A DNA stretch of 64,000 nucleotides, from positions 1,798,001-1,862,000 of the forward strand of contig NZ_CP076643.1 of the NCBI RefSeq assembly GCF_019226825.1, written 5' to 3'. Under the pieces are notes generated by a model, which saw only the letters and a list, made by a program, of their open reading frames with translations, was not told the DNA's origin and made no database searches. The position numbers were made by a program, and so were the translations under genes. The stretch is from Vibrio ostreae (GTDB taxonomy: Bacteria > Pseudomonadota > Gammaproteobacteria > Enterobacterales > Vibrionaceae). Below, piece by piece: positions 22,909-32,506 of this stretch. Every line of letters starts with the position of its first letter. Position 1 is the first letter of the stretch.

Positions 22909-24084
22909 ATGAAAAAAACCATCCTAAATTCTGTTTTAGCGTCTTCAATTGCGCTTTCCGCTACGTTCACCAGCACAGCTAACGCTTCTCCTGTCGTAAT
23001 TCCAGATGCGCCACAGATCGCGGCAAAAGGTTTTGTACTGATGGACTATCATTCAGGCAAAGTTCTTGCCCAGAAAGAAATGAATACCAAGCTGTCTCCA
23101 GCCAGCCTGACCAAAATGATGACCAGCTACGTCATCGGCCAGGAACTGAAGCGCGGTAACATTTCTAACGATGATGACGTCACTATCAGCCGTAATGCCT
23201 GGGCGAAGAACTTCCCGGAATCATCAAAGATGTTCATCGAAGTCGGCACGACGGTCAAAGTACGCGATCTGAACCAGGGCATCATTGTTCAGTCAGGTAA
23301 CGACGCCTGTGTCGCAATGGCAGAACACATTGCCGGCTCAGAAGATGCGTTCGTCGATCTGATGAACGCCTGGGGCAGCAGCCTGGGTATGAAAGATACC
23401 CACTTTGCCAACGTGCACGGCCTGGACAACGCGGACCTGTACACCACGCCTTACGACATGGCGCTGCTTGGTCAGGCTCTGATCCGTGACGTTCCGAACG
23501 AGTACAAAATCTACTCAGAGAAGAAATTCACTTACAACGGCATCACTCAGTACAACCGTAACGGTCTGCTGTGGGATAAAAGCATGAACGTGGACGGCAT
23601 CAAAACCGGTCACACCACCAACGCAGGTTTTAACCTGGTCAGCTCGGCAACCGAAGGCAAGATGCGTCTGGTTGCCGTTGTTATGGGCACCAAAGACATG
23701 AACGCACGTAAATCAGAGAGCAAAAAGCTACTGAGCTACGGCTTCCGTTTCTTTGAAACCGTTGAACCACACAAAGCGGGCGAAACTTTCGTCAACGAAA
23801 AAGTATGGATGGGTGACAAGTCAACGGTTGCTCTGGGTGTAGGCGAAGACACTTACGTCACTCTGCCACGCGGCCAGGCGAAAGATCTGACTGCCAGCTT
23901 CGTGCTGGAAAAAGAGCTGAAAGCTCCTATCCAGAAAGGCGAAAAAGTCGGTACTCTGTACTACCAGGTAAACGGTGAAGATGTAGCACAACGTCCTCTG
24001 CTGGCGCTGGAAAACGTCGAAGAAGGTAGCATGTTCAGCCGTCTGTGGGACTACATTGTCCTGCTATTCAAAGGCTTGTTCTAA
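22909..24084 (+). CDS. dacA: D-alanyl-D-alanine carboxypeptidase (PBP5 type)
   Basis: Trims the terminal D-Ala from peptidoglycan stem peptides in the periplasm. The 391-residue product has a signal peptide cut after NASP (about residue 27), active Ser66 in SPASLTKMM, the SGN motif SGNDACVAM and the KTG motif DGIKTGHT. It ends in an amphipathic membrane-anchoring helix (FSRLWDYIVLLFKGLF). It has its own 94-bp upstream gap and a downstream terminator. Confidence 0.97.
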   Translation: MKKTILNSVLASSIALSATFTSTANASPVVIPDAPQIAAKGFVLMDYHSGKVLAQKEMNTKLSPASLTKMMTSYVIGQELKRGNISNDDDVTISRNAWAKNFPESSKMFIEVGTTVKVRDLNQGIIVQSGNDACVAMAEHIAGSEDAFVDLMNAWGSSLGMKDTHFANVHGLDNADLYTTPYDMALLGQALIRDVPNEYKIYSEKKFTYNGITQYNRNGLLWDKSMNVDGIKTGHTTNAGFNLVSSATEGKMRLVAVVMGTKDMNARKSESKKLLSYGFRFFETVEPHKAGETFVNEKVWMGDKSTVALGVGEDTYVTLPRGQAKDLTASFVLEKELKAPIQKGEKVGTLYYQVNGEDVAQRPLLALENVEEGSMFSRLWDYIVLLFKGLF

Positions 24085-24123
24085 ACCGACCGGCAGTGAG
24101 CCGTAAGGTGTAAACCTGTCAGA

Positions 24124-24149
24124 CAAAGCCGCCAGCAGGCGGCTTTTTT
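24124..24149 (+). terminator. Terminator after dacA
   Basis: AAAGCCGCC(AGCA)GGCGGCTTTTTT, 40 bp after the stop codon. Confidence 0.92.
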
Positions 24150-24224
24150 GCGTGACTTGAGATCGCTGTCAATAGGCTGTACTATTCGACACCGTTATTG
24201 AATACCAAACTTGGAGTTTCCAAT

Positions 24225-24503
24225 ATGTTGACCATCAACTCTGATGCAAAATTGAAAGACCTGCTAGAGTTCCCATGCTCGTTTACTTACAAAGTGATGG
24301 GTCATGCGAAACCTGAGCTGCCAGAGCTTGTGTTGGAAGTTATTCAGCGCCATGCTCCAGGTGATTACAGCCCACGCGTCAAACCAAGCGGCAAAGGCAA
24401 CTACCACTCAGTGTCAGTGACTATCACTGCAATTTCAATTGAGCAGGTAGAAGTGCTGTACAAAGAGCTGGGCGATATTGAAATCGTACGCATGGTACTG
24501 TAA
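24225..24503 (+). CDS. ybeD: YbeD/DUF493 family protein
   Basis: Small cytoplasmic ferredoxin-fold protein of unclear role, conserved between dacA and lipB in gamma-proteobacteria. I take the ATG at 24225 rather than the in-frame TTG at 24198. GGAG lies 8 bases before the ATG, and E. coli YbeD (87 residues) aligns only from here, giving 92 residues. Conserved blocks are [37 protein letters not shown] and the C-terminus IVRMVL. Confidence 0.93.
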   Translation: MLTINSDAKLKDLLEFPCSFTYKVMGHAKPELPELVLEVIQRHAPGDYSPRVKPSGKGNYHSVSVTITAISIEQVEVLYKELGDIEIVRMVL

Positions 24504-24545
24504 GCGGCTCAATCTGGATTTATTTGATATATTCAATTTTTTTTG

Positions 24546-24569
24546 AAAGCAGCCACTGGCTGCTTTTTG
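24546..24569 (+). terminator. Terminator after ybeD
   Basis: AAAGCAGCC(ACT)GGCTGCTTTTT, preceded by an unusual additional T run at 24530-24544. Confidence 0.88.
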
Positions 24570-24697
24570 TTTATTTATCAATAAATTAAAATAGTTACAT
24601 AAATTTCAGGGTCAAAAATAGTGCTTCGATCTGTAGTTCAAAACGCTGAACACGTTTATAATCCCAGCACTTTATATATCACTGACGGACTTCTACG

Positions 24698-25360
24698 ATG
24701 GATAACCAGCTTGTTGTCAGACGATTAGGTCGACAGGATTACCATCCTGTTTGGCAGGCAATGCATGACTTTACCGATCAACGCGATGACAGCACCTGCG
24801 ATGAAGTATGGCTTGTCGAACACAACCCGGTGTTCACCCAGGGTCAGGCCGGTAAAGCCGAACACCTTCTCAACACTGGTGACATTCCGGTTGTACAAAG
24901 TGATCGTGGCGGCCAGGTGACTTATCACGGTCCCGGTCAGATCGTCGCTTACTTCCTGATTAATCTGCGTCGTAAGAGCCTCGGAGTACGAGAACTCGTC
25001 ACTGATATTGAGAACCTCGTAATTAACACGTTAAAAGCTTACAATATCGACTCTGCCGCGCGCCCGGATGCTCCTGGCGTTTATGTCGATGGTAAAAAAA
25101 TCTGCTCACTCGGTCTTAGAATTCGTAAAGGCTGTTCGTTCCATGGTTTAGCGCTCAACGTCAACATGGACCTCTCTCCTTTTCAGCGTATCAACCCATG
25201 CGGTTACCAAGGTATGCAAATGGTGCAAGTGAGCGATTTAGGCGGCCCGGGTGATATCGCGGACGTCGAGCAACAACTCATAAAAGAACTCGTCAGCCTG
25301 TTTGGTTACGAACAAGTAGAATTCAGCACTGAAGCACCTGTCATAGGTAAGAAAGCATGA
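24698..25360 (+). CDS. lipB: Octanoyl-ACP:protein octanoyltransferase LipB
   Basis: First step of lipoate synthesis: moves octanoate from acyl carrier protein to the lipoyl domains of target enzymes. The 220-residue product shows [16 protein letters not shown] near residue 70, the lysine motif [14 protein letters not shown] and the catalytic cysteine in [10 protein letters not shown] perfect -10 hexamer TATAAT lies at 24657-24662, and the matching -35 is weak. It overlaps lipA by ATGA. Confidence 0.97.
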   Translation: MDNQLVVRRLGRQDYHPVWQAMHDFTDQRDDSTCDEVWLVEHNPVFTQGQAGKAEHLLNTGDIPVVQSDRGGQVTYHGPGQIVAYFLINLRRKSLGVRELVTDIENLVINTLKAYNIDSAARPDAPGVYVDGKKICSLGLRIRKGCSFHGLALNVNMDLSPFQRINPCGYQGMQMVQVSDLGGPGDIADVEQQLIKELVSLFGYEQVEFSTEAPVIGKKA

Positions 25361-26322
25361 GCAAACCAATCCAAATGGAAAAAGGCGTAAAATACCGTGA
25401 CGCCGACAAAATGGCATTAATTCCAGTTAAAAACATGCCTGCCGAGCAGAAAGAAATCCTGCGTAAACCGGAATGGATGAAAATCAAACTGCCTGCGGAC
25501 AGTCAGCGTATTCAGGACATCAAGTCAGCAATGCGCAAAAATAATCTCCATTCTGTGTGTGAAGAAGCATCCTGCCCTAACCTGGCCGAATGTTTTAACC
25601 ACGGTACTGCAACCTTTATGATTCTGGGTGCTATCTGTACCCGTCGTTGTCCATTCTGTGACGTTGCCCATGGCCGTCCTCTGACTCCGGATGCACAAGA
25701 GCCGCACAAACTGGCTCAGACCATCAAGGACATGAAGCTGAAATACGTGGTGATCACCTCAGTGGATCGTGATGACCTGCGTGACGGCGGTGCTCAGCAC
25801 TTCGCGGACTGCAACCGCGAGATCCGTGCTCTGAACCCTGAAATCCGCATTGAAACCCTGGTTCCTGACTTCCGTGGTCGTATGGATGTGGCGCTGGATC
25901 TGCTAAAAGATAACCCGCCAGATGTATTCAACCACAACCTGGAAACTGCACCGCGCCTGTACCGTAAAGCGCGCCCTGGTGCCAACTACAAATGGTCACT
26001 GGAACTGCTGCGTAAGTTCAAAGAGATGCATCCGGACGTTCCGACCAAATCAGGCCTGATGATGGGTCTGGGCGAAACCAAAGAAGAGATCGTCGAAGTA
26101 CTGAAAGATCTGCGCGCTCACGGTGTGACTATGCTGACTCTGGGTCAGTATCTGGCTCCGAGCCGTCACCACCTGCCGGTAGAACGCTATGTGCCGCCAT
26201 CGGAGTTTGATGAGCTGAAAGACATCGCACTGGAGCTGGGCTTCACTCACGCGGCCTGTGGCCCGTTCGTCCGTTCGTCTTACCATGCGGATCTGCAAGC
26301 GAAAGGCATGGAAGTCAAATAA
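25357..26322 (+). CDS. lipA: Lipoyl synthase LipA
   Basis: Radical-SAM enzyme inserting two sulfurs into octanoyl-protein. The 321-residue product has both cluster motifs at the E. coli positions: auxiliary cluster Cys68, Cys73 and Cys79 ([12 protein letters not shown]) and radical-SAM Cys94, Cys98 and Cys101 (CTRRCPFC). The conserved C-terminal RSSYHAD carries the auxiliary-cluster serine. It is translationally coupled to lipB, with a terminator downstream. Confidence 0.98.
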   Translation: MSKPIQMEKGVKYRDADKMALIPVKNMPAEQKEILRKPEWMKIKLPADSQRIQDIKSAMRKNNLHSVCEEASCPNLAECFNHGTATFMILGAICTRRCPFCDVAHGRPLTPDAQEPHKLAQTIKDMKLKYVVITSVDRDDLRDGGAQHFADCNREIRALNPEIRIETLVPDFRGRMDVALDLLKDNPPDVFNHNLETAPRLYRKARPGANYKWSLELLRKFKEMHPDVPTKSGLMMGLGETKEEIVEVLKDLRAHGVTMLTLGQYLAPSRHHLPVERYVPPSEFDELKDIALELGFTHAACGPFVRSSYHADLQAKGMEVK

Positions 26323-26340
26323 TTTCCCGCCTTTGCTTTA

Positions 26341-26367
26341 AAAACCGGCTTAAACGCCGGTTTTTTT
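26341..26367 (+). terminator. Terminator after lipA
   Basis: AAAACCGGC(TTAAAC)GCCGGTTTTTTT immediately downstream of lipA. Confidence 0.92.
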
Positions 26368-26477
26368 ATTTCTGCACATCAGCCGGCAACGACAGCGCTT
26401 GAGATGGGCAGAGAAAATAGTCTACACTTTGCGCAACTATGTATATACGGACATGATGTCCTGTAAGGATGACCAGA

Positions 26478-26804
26478 ATGACCAAACTGAGCCTGCTGGC
26501 TATGGTAGCAGTGGCGACAGCATCCGGCTGTGCGTCGAATACCACACAGGACAACTATCGCGAAGCCTCGTTTGAACTGTGCAACACAGAAGTGAACATC
26601 TACTCACTCAGTGACGACGGACGGGTGCGGATTGTCTGTGCCGACGGCGCTAAATTCGCCCTGCAGCAAGAGAGTACACTAGAAACCATGCGTGATATTA
26701 ATATCGACTACTGTGATGGTGAAGGACTGGGTAAATTCAGCGAAAGCAACAGCTACTATCTGTTCAAATGTAAATCCGGCACTCTGCTGAGCATTGCCAA
26801 GTAA
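26478..26804 (+). CDS. Small putative lipoprotein of unknown function
   Basis: The 108-residue product has a type II signal peptide with lipobox TASGC (Cys18). It is followed by a short mature domain with four further cysteines and no motif I recognise. The start at 26478 is preferred over the in-frame ATG at 26469, because the AAGGA at 26465-26469 sits 8 bases before the later ATG and abuts the earlier one. It is likely anchored to the periplasmic face of a membrane and a substrate of Lnt in this window. It is flanked by the lipA terminator and the convergent glyA. Confidence 0.75.
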   Translation: MTKLSLLAMVAVATASGCASNTTQDNYREASFELCNTEVNIYSLSDDGRVRIVCADGAKFALQQESTLETMRDINIDYCDGEGLGKFSESNSYYLFKCKSGTLLSIAK

Positions 26805-26945
26805 TCCGGCGTGCTATCTGCCCGTGATACGTTTTGTCTATGGGACATGTTGTCTATGACACATCTGTCCGGGCGACGGACATAATCAGCGCCACTGAAG
26901 CACCTGTATTGAATCAACCTCAGTACCGGTACTTAAAAAAGATAT

Positions 26946-26973
26946 AAAAAAGGCCTGCATCATGCAGGCCTTT
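26946..26973 (-). terminator. Terminator of glyA (also convergent with the lipoprotein gene)
   Basis: On the minus strand AAAGGCCTGCA(TGA)TGCAGGCCTTTTTT, about 50 bp past the glyA stop. Confidence 0.9.
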
Positions 26974-27021
26974 AACGTAGATGGGCTCATTTACGCGTTA
27001 GCGTAACTGGCTTATCGGCAC

Positions 27022-28272
27022 TTAAGCGTAAACTGGCAGACGTTTACAGATTTCCAGAACTTTCTGTTTGGTTGCTTCGATCACAGACTCATCGTTGATG
27101 TTGTCCAGAACGTCACACATCCAGTCAGCCAGGTTCTTCGCATCTTGCTCAGTGAAACCACGACGAGTGATCGCCGGAGTACCAACACGGATACCAGAAG
27201 TCACGAACGGGCTGCGTGGGTCATTTGGCACTGAGTTTTTGTTGACAGTGATGTTTGCTGCACCCAAAACGGCGTCTGCTTCTTTACCTGTGATGTTTTT
27301 ATCAATCAGATCAACCAGGAACAGGTGGTTTTCAGTACCGTTAGAGACGATCTTGTAACCGCGCTCCTGGAACTGAGCAACCATAGCTTTCGCGTTTTGT
27401 ACGACACGCTGTTGGTATGCTTTGAATTCAGGTTCCATCGCTTCTTTGAACGCGACGGCTTTACCAGCGATCACGTGCATCAGAGGGCCACCCTGACCAC
27501 CAGGGAATACCGCTGAGTTCAGCTTTTTGTACATCTCTTCACCAGCGTTTGACAGGATCAAACCGCCACGTGGGCCAGCCAGTGTTTTGTGAGTTGTCGT
27601 AGTCACAACGTGTGCGTGAGGGATTGGAGTCGGGTATACACCCGCAGCAATCAGACCCGCTACGTGCGCCATGTCGACAAACAGGTACGCATCCACTTTA
27701 TCTGCGATTTCACGCATGCGTTTCCAGTCAACGATTTGTGAGTAAGCAGAGAAGCCACCGATGATCATCTTCGGTTTGTGCTCCAGAGCCAGCGCTTCCA
27801 TTTCGTCGTAGTTGATTTGGCCGCTTTCGTCGATACCGTAAGGAATGACGTTGTAGTGCTTACCAGAGAAGTTAACTGGTGAACCGTGAGTCAGGTGCCC
27901 ACCGTGCGCCAGGCTCATACCCAGAACTGTATCGCCCGGATTCAGCAGAGCCATGTAAACTGCGCTGTTTGCCTGAGAGCCAGAGTGAGGCTGAACGTTG
28001 GCGTATTCACAGCCAAACAGCTGACACGCACGGTCGATAGCCAAAGATTCTGCTTTGTCGACGTACTCACAGCCGCCGTAGTAACGCTTGCCTGGGTAAC
28101 CTTCAGCGTATTTGTTAGTCAGCTGAGAACCTTGCGCTTCCATGACACGCGGGCTGGTGTAGTTCTCGGAAGCGATTAGCTCAATGTGTTCCTCTTGGCG
28201 AAGAGTTTCTTCTTGGATTGCTGCGAATAGCTCCGCATCATAATCAGCGATATTCATATCACGCTTTAGCAT
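27022..28272 (-). CDS. glyA: Serine hydroxymethyltransferase
   Basis: PLP enzyme interconverting serine and glycine with tetrahydrofolate, the main source of one-carbon units. The start is placed at 28272 ([15 protein letters not shown]), preceded by AGGAG 6-7 bases upstream. The open frame extends 21 codons further but without family similarity. The 416-residue product has the PLP-lysine motif [14 protein letters not shown] and the [12 protein letters not shown] segment. A PurR-type operator lies 57 bp upstream. Confidence 0.97.
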   Translation of the reverse strand: MLKRDMNIADYDAELFAAIQEETLRQEEHIELIASENYTSPRVMEAQGSQLTNKYAEGYPGKRYYGGCEYVDKAESLAIDRACQLFGCEYANVQPHSGSQANSAVYMALLNPGDTVLGMSLAHGGHLTHGSPVNFSGKHYNVIPYGIDESGQINYDEMEALALEHKPKMIIGGFSAYSQIVDWKRMREIADKVDAYLFVDMAHVAGLIAAGVYPTPIPHAHVVTTTTHKTLAGPRGGLILSNAGEEMYKKLNSAVFPGGQGGPLMHVIAGKAVAFKEAMEPEFKAYQQRVVQNAKAMVAQFQERGYKIVSNGTENHLFLVDLIDKNITGKEADAVLGAANITVNKNSVPNDPRSPFVTSGIRVGTPAITRRGFTEQDAKNLADWMCDVLDNINDESVIEATKQKVLEICKRLPVYA

Positions 28273-28329
28273 CTGTATCTCCTGACTCAGATTGTACTGA
28301 AATTGGCAAAAAACTGCACAATGAACCCA

Positions 28330-28345
28330 ACGCAAACGTTTTCGT
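28330..28345. promoter_or_regulatory. PurR-type operator upstream of glyA
   Basis: ACGCAAACGTTTTCGT matches the PurR consensus (ACGCAAACGTTTNCNT) at essentially every position. It is 57 bp upstream of the glyA start codon, in keeping with known PurR control of glyA in E. coli. Confidence 0.8.
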
Positions 28346-28579
28346 CACTCTAATGGCGCGCATTCTACATAATTTGATCTGTTGCTTAAAGTCCAAATTG
28401 CAGAAAATATCATGCAGTTTTTTCATAATGACAGACGAAGTGTTTTATCTTCCCGCAAAGGAAGTGTTCCTGACTTCGGGTTAAGGCCCACCATAGCATA
28501 AAAAGCGTGCTCCAGAAGGAGTTCCGCCCCACCACGTAGACCCGCCTCACAGTCTGCTTCGTCAAAGTGTCAATTTTAT

Positions 28580-28598
28580 GCTTTACACCCTGTAAAGC
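28580..28598. promoter_or_regulatory. Perfect inverted repeat upstream of the YitT-family gene
   Basis: GCTTTACA-CCC-TGTAAAGC, an 8-bp perfect dyad with a 3-bp spacer, lies about 100 bp before the YitT-family start. It looks like an operator for a dimeric regulator, identity unknown. A short RNA hairpin is the alternative. Confidence 0.4.
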
Positions 28599-28700
28599 GT
28601 TAATTACATAGGTTTACCTCAAATTTCCCCGCCTCGCTACCGAAATGATCAGCTTTTCTTTACTATCCGGAGCATTATCGGCCACTAAAATTTAAAGTTG

Positions 28701-29300
28701 ATGGAAAAACACACACGTAAAGAAGATTGGATCGCGATGCTGACCGGTACCTTCCTGGTTGCCCAGGGAGTATTCTTACTCCAGGCCGGTCAGTTATTAA
28801 CCGGAGGCGCTGCAGGACTGGCTTTATTACTCAGTCAAATCCTGCCTCTGTCGTTCGGCTGGCTGTTCTTTTTAATTAACAGTCCGTTTTATCTGCTGGC
28901 CTGGAAGCGTTTCGGCCACCAATTTGCCATCAACAGCGCAATGTGTGGTGCACTGGTATCAGTATTGACCGACCATCTTGCACTGGTTATCAGCTTCAGC
29001 AATGCCGAGCCGGCATTCTGCGCACTGGCTGGCGGCGTCCTGATGGGGCTAGGGATGCTGATTCTGTTTCGTCATCGCGCCAGTATCGGCGGCTTTAACG
29101 TACTGTGCCTGTATATCGACGATAAATTTTCGATTCCGGTGGGGAAAAGCCAGATGGCGATGGATTGCGTGATCCTGGCGGTCTCGATGTTCTTCGTTCC
29201 AGGGCAGACCATCCTCACCTCCATTTTTGGTGCCGTGATGCTCAACCTGGTGCTGGCAATGAACCATAAACCCAAACGCTATATTGTCACCTATCGTTAG
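28701..29300 (+). CDS. YitT-family membrane protein
   Basis: The 199-residue product has five or six hydrophobic segments (about residues 12-32, 44-62, 72-92, 98-120, 145-165 and 170-190) and the GGAAGLALLLSQ motif near residue 30, typical of the DUF161/YitT family. No transported substrate is established. I choose ATG at 28701 over the TTG just before it (28698). It stands alone between glyA and the convergent vexH and has its own upstream dyad. Confidence 0.82.
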   Translation: MEKHTRKEDWIAMLTGTFLVAQGVFLLQAGQLLTGGAAGLALLLSQILPLSFGWLFFLINSPFYLLAWKRFGHQFAINSAMCGALVSVLTDHLALVISFSNAEPAFCALAGGVLMGLGMLILFRHRASIGGFNVLCLYIDDKFSIPVGKSQMAMDCVILAVSMFFVPGQTILTSIFGAVMLNLVLAMNHKPKRYIVTYR

Positions 29301-29318
29301 CGCCCTGCTGCGCAGAGC

Positions 29319-29345
29319 AATGAGCCCGCATTACGCGGGCTCATT
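29319..29345. terminator. Hairpin between the YitT-family gene and vexH
   Basis: AATGAGCCCGC(ATTAC)GCGGGCTCATT, an 11-bp perfect stem between convergent genes. There is no U tract on either side, so it is a weak candidate terminator or a 3'-end stabilising stem. Confidence 0.5.
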
Positions 29346-29392
29346 GATGACACCATGACGGCTACCTTGTGCAAGGCTCACGCAGAGCAAGA

Positions 29393-32300
29393 TTACTCAT
29401 GAGTTGAACGCGAGCGGACATCATACCCCAGTTCACGTTGCAGCTCGGCTTCCACATGACCAGGCGCCGCCGTTGAGCGGGCAATTAACTGGTACATCGC
29501 CGGTATCACAAACAGGGTCACCAGGGTTGAGAAGCCCATGCCAAAGAAAATCACCGTACCCACCGATACCCGGCTCTCATAACCGGCACCAGTAGAGAGG
29601 ATCAGCGGTATTGAGCCAGCCAGCGTGGTAAACGCCGTCATCAGGATCGGGCGTAAACGTCTTGCCGCCGCATCGACTACCGCCTTTTCAAAGGCCAGAC
29701 CACGGTCACGCAGCTGGTTGGCAAACTCAACGATCAGAATACCGTTTTTGGTCACCATACCAATCAGCATGATCATGCCGATCTGGCTGTAGATGTTCAT
29801 GCCCTGACCCATCAGATAAAGGCCGATAAAGCCGCCAAACACGCCCATCGGGACGGTAAACATCACCACCAGAGGGTTGATAAAGCTTTCAAACTGCGCC
29901 GCCAGCACCAGATAAGCCACCAGCAAAGCCAGAGCAAACACCACCGCCACACTGGACTGGTTTTCTTTAAAATCTTTCGACTCACCGGAGTAACTGATGG
30001 AGATATCGCTCGGCAGTTGCTTGATCGCCTGCTGATCGAGAAAATCGAGCGCGTCACCTAAGGTATGCCCATCGGCCAGGTTGGCAGTAATCGTGATCGA
30101 TTTCTGCTTGTTATAGTGCGAGAGGCGAATCGATGATGCCACTTCGTCGATTTTGGTCACCGTATCCAGCGTCACCAGATCACCAGATGAGGTACGCATA
30201 TAGATTTGCGTCAGATCGGTCGCATTATTAAAGCTGTTCTCATCACCACGCAGATAAACATCGTACTCCTGACCACGTTCCAGGAACGTAGTCACACTCT
30301 TACCACCCAGCATCACTTCCAGAGTATCGGAAATATCCTGTACACTGATACCGAGCTCAGCTGCGCGCTGACGGTCCACCGTCACCACCAGCTCGGGCGT
30401 TTTTTCCGAATAGTCAGTATCCACCCCGGTCATCACACCGGACTGACGCGCCTGCTCTTCCATCACGTCGGCCCATTTTTGCAACTCAGCGTAATCCGAG
30501 CCTCCGAGAACAAACTGGACCGGCTCGTTTGAGCCGCCGCGGAAACCGGGCATAAACGGGAACACCCGCACATCCGGAATACCGGCCAGCGCCTGCCGCA
30601 CCAGGCCTAACCCGTTCTGAGCAGTCACAGTACGCTCTTTCCAGTCTTCCAGAATCATGATGACAAAACCGGTCTGGTCGCCGGCATTACCGCCAAACGC
30701 CGGCGACTGAATGCTGAATGACTTGAGAAACCCCTGTCCGAGCATCGGCATCAGACGCTCTTCAACCAGATCCATGTTGGCCGCCATGCGGTTATAACTG
30801 GTCGCATCCGCGCCACGCACAAACGCAAAAATCACCCCGCGATCTTCCGATGGCGTCAATTGAGCCGGTACCATTTGATTCAAACCGTAACTACCACCGA
30901 TACAGGCCAGGATCACCAATGGAGCGGCCCACTTCAGGTTCAGGGCATGCGCCAGCCAGGCGCGATACCCCGACTCAAGCTTGCTGAACAGATGATCGAC
31001 CGCGCGGTTAAAGCGGTTGGATTTCACATTGGCGCGCAGAATTTTACTGCCCAGTACCGGCGTCAGGGTCAGAGCAATCAGGGAGGAGAATATCACTGAC
31101 ATCGCCAGCAGCACGGAGAACTCGGTAAACAACAGGCCGACCATGCCATCCATAAACGAAATCGGCAAAAACACCATCACCAGCACCATGGTGGTCGCGA
31201 TTACCGCAAATCCCACTTCACGCGCCCCTTTGAAAGCGGCTAGCAAGGGCTTCTCGCCCTGTTCAATATGGTGGTAGATATTCTCCATCACCACTATCGC
31301 GTCATCCACCACCAGTCCAATCGACAGGATCAGCGCCATCAAAGTGATCAGGTTGATAGAAAAACCAAAATAGTAAGCGGCAATAAATGAGGAGATCAGT
31401 GACACCGGTACCGTCACTGCCGGAATTAACGTCGCGCGCGCCTGACCAATAAAAATGTACAACACCAGAATCACCAGTGCGCCGGTAATAAACAGGGTAC
31501 TGAACACCTCTTCAATCGAACGGTCAATAAACACCGTCGAGTCATAGTCAATCGCCAGGCGGGTCCCTTCCGGCAGGAACTGCTGAATGTTAGCCACCGC
31601 AGCATGGACCCGATCAGCGACATCGAGCGGATTAGCATCAGACTGCGGAACGATGCCCATACTGACGTTGACCACGCCATCGCTCTTAAAGGTCGAGTTT
31701 TCGTTCTCGGCCCCAATAAACACATCGGCCACGTCACGCAGATAAATCGGGCTGCGTCCGCTGGCATGCTTGACCACCAGATCCTGAAAGTCTTCGGGTT
31801 TCTGGTAACTACGCGCAGTGCGCACCGACATCACGGTCGAGTCGTTGCGCACTTCACCACCCGGGCTCTCGAGGTTTTCGCGGTTTAGTGCATCGGCAAT
31901 ATCGGAGGTCGTAACGCCCCGCCCCGCCATCAGCTCAGGCTTGAGGCGCACATACATCACCTTGTACAAACCGCCGGACACATCGACCGAACTGACTCCG
32001 GAGATCAGACTGAAACGATCAATCAGTACCCGGTCGATATAATCGGTCAGTTGAGTACGGTCCATCACGGTCGAACTGAGGTTAATGTAAACCGAAGCTT
32101 CACCGGAGCCGTTATTCTTAAACACTTCCGGATCATCAGCCGAATCCGGTAACCAGCGCTGGGCACGGGCCACCGCATCACGCACATCACTGATGCCGGT
32201 ATTGAGGTCATAACCGAGCTCAAATGTCACCGTAATCCGAGACATGCTGTTACGGGTAATCGAGGTGATTTCATCGATCCCGCTGATGCCCGCCAACTGG

Positions 32301-32506
32301 TCTTCCAGCACGGAAGTAATCTGGTTTTCGATGATGGTCGCCGAAGCGCCTTCATAACGGGTTGAAATCGACACCACCGGACTTTCAATATCCGGCATCT
32401 CACGCACTGCGAGTTTGGAAAAGGAAACCATACCGAACACGCACAGCAGCATACTCAGTACGACCGCTGCAACCGGTCTTTTTACCGAGACATCAGACAG
32501 CCACAT
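29393..32506 (-). CDS. vexH: RND-family efflux pump inner-membrane transporter (VexH type)
   Basis: Proton-driven exporter of drugs, bile salts or similar compounds. The 1037-residue product has twelve membrane segments and two large periplasmic loops in the AcrB layout. Seen motifs include MWLSDVSVKRPVAAVVLSML at the start, the paired aspartates of helix 4 in LVVDDAIVVMENI, and LIGMVTKNGILIVEFANQ. Its ATG overlaps the stop of the adaptor gene (TAATG), so they form one unit. No TolC-type gene is adjacent, so an unlinked outer-membrane channel is expected. The name rests on synteny with V. cholerae vexGH. Confidence 0.82.
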   Translation of the reverse strand: MWLSDVSVKRPVAAVVLSMLLCVFGMVSFSKLAVREMPDIESPVVSISTRYEGASATIIENQITSVLEDQLAGISGIDEITSITRNSMSRITVTFELGYDLNTGISDVRDAVARAQRWLPDSADDPEVFKNNGSGEASVYINLSSTVMDRTQLTDYIDRVLIDRFSLISGVSSVDVSGGLYKVMYVRLKPELMAGRGVTTSDIADALNRENLESPGGEVRNDSTVMSVRTARSYQKPEDFQDLVVKHASGRSPIYLRDVADVFIGAENENSTFKSDGVVNVSMGIVPQSDANPLDVADRVHAAVANIQQFLPEGTRLAIDYDSTVFIDRSIEEVFSTLFITGALVILVLYIFIGQARATLIPAVTVPVSLISSFIAAYYFGFSINLITLMALILSIGLVVDDAIVVMENIYHHIEQGEKPLLAAFKGAREVGFAVIATTMVLVMVFLPISFMDGMVGLLFTEFSVLLAMSVIFSSLIALTLTPVLGSKILRANVKSNRFNRAVDHLFSKLESGYRAWLAHALNLKWAAPLVILACIGGSYGLNQMVPAQLTPSEDRGVIFAFVRGADATSYNRMAANMDLVEERLMPMLGQGFLKSFSIQSPAFGGNAGDQTGFVIMILEDWKERTVTAQNGLGLVRQALAGIPDVRVFPFMPGFRGGSNEPVQFVLGGSDYAELQKWADVMEEQARQSGVMTGVDTDYSEKTPELVVTVDRQRAAELGISVQDISDTLEVMLGGKSVTTFLERGQEYDVYLRGDENSFNNATDLTQIYMRTSSGDLVTLDTVTKIDEVASSIRLSHYNKQKSITITANLADGHTLGDALDFLDQQAIKQLPSDISISYSGESKDFKENQSSVAVVFALALLVAYLVLAAQFESFINPLVVMFTVPMGVFGGFIGLYLMGQGMNIYSQIGMIMLIGMVTKNGILIVEFANQLRDRGLAFEKAVVDAAARRLRPILMTAFTTLAGSIPLILSTGAGYESRVSVGTVIFFGMGFSTLVTLFVIPAMYQLIARSTAAPGHVEAELQRELGYDVRSRSTHE

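Larger units (their letters stand above)
28273..28700. other. glyA-yitT divergent intergenic region
   Basis: 428 bp without a coding frame I trust. It holds the PurR-type box for glyA (28330-28345) and an inverted repeat near the YitT-family gene (28580-28598). The middle (28400-28570) shows no clear feature. In V. cholerae the vps/rbm biofilm-matrix genes lie between glyA and the vexGH region. None are here. Confidence 0.5.

Noticed and set aside
24198..24224. TTG start of ybeD nine codons upstream
   Set aside because: GGAG is correctly spaced for ATG 24225, and the extra residues do not align with YbeD.
28273..28335. Extended N-terminus of glyA (21 extra codons)
   Set aside because: No similarity to SHMT N-termini, while [15 protein letters not shown] with AGGAG upstream fits the family start.
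28273..28700. Possible glycine riboswitch upstream of glyA
   Set aside because: I could not find the conserved tandem aptamer cores, and the PurR box explains control.
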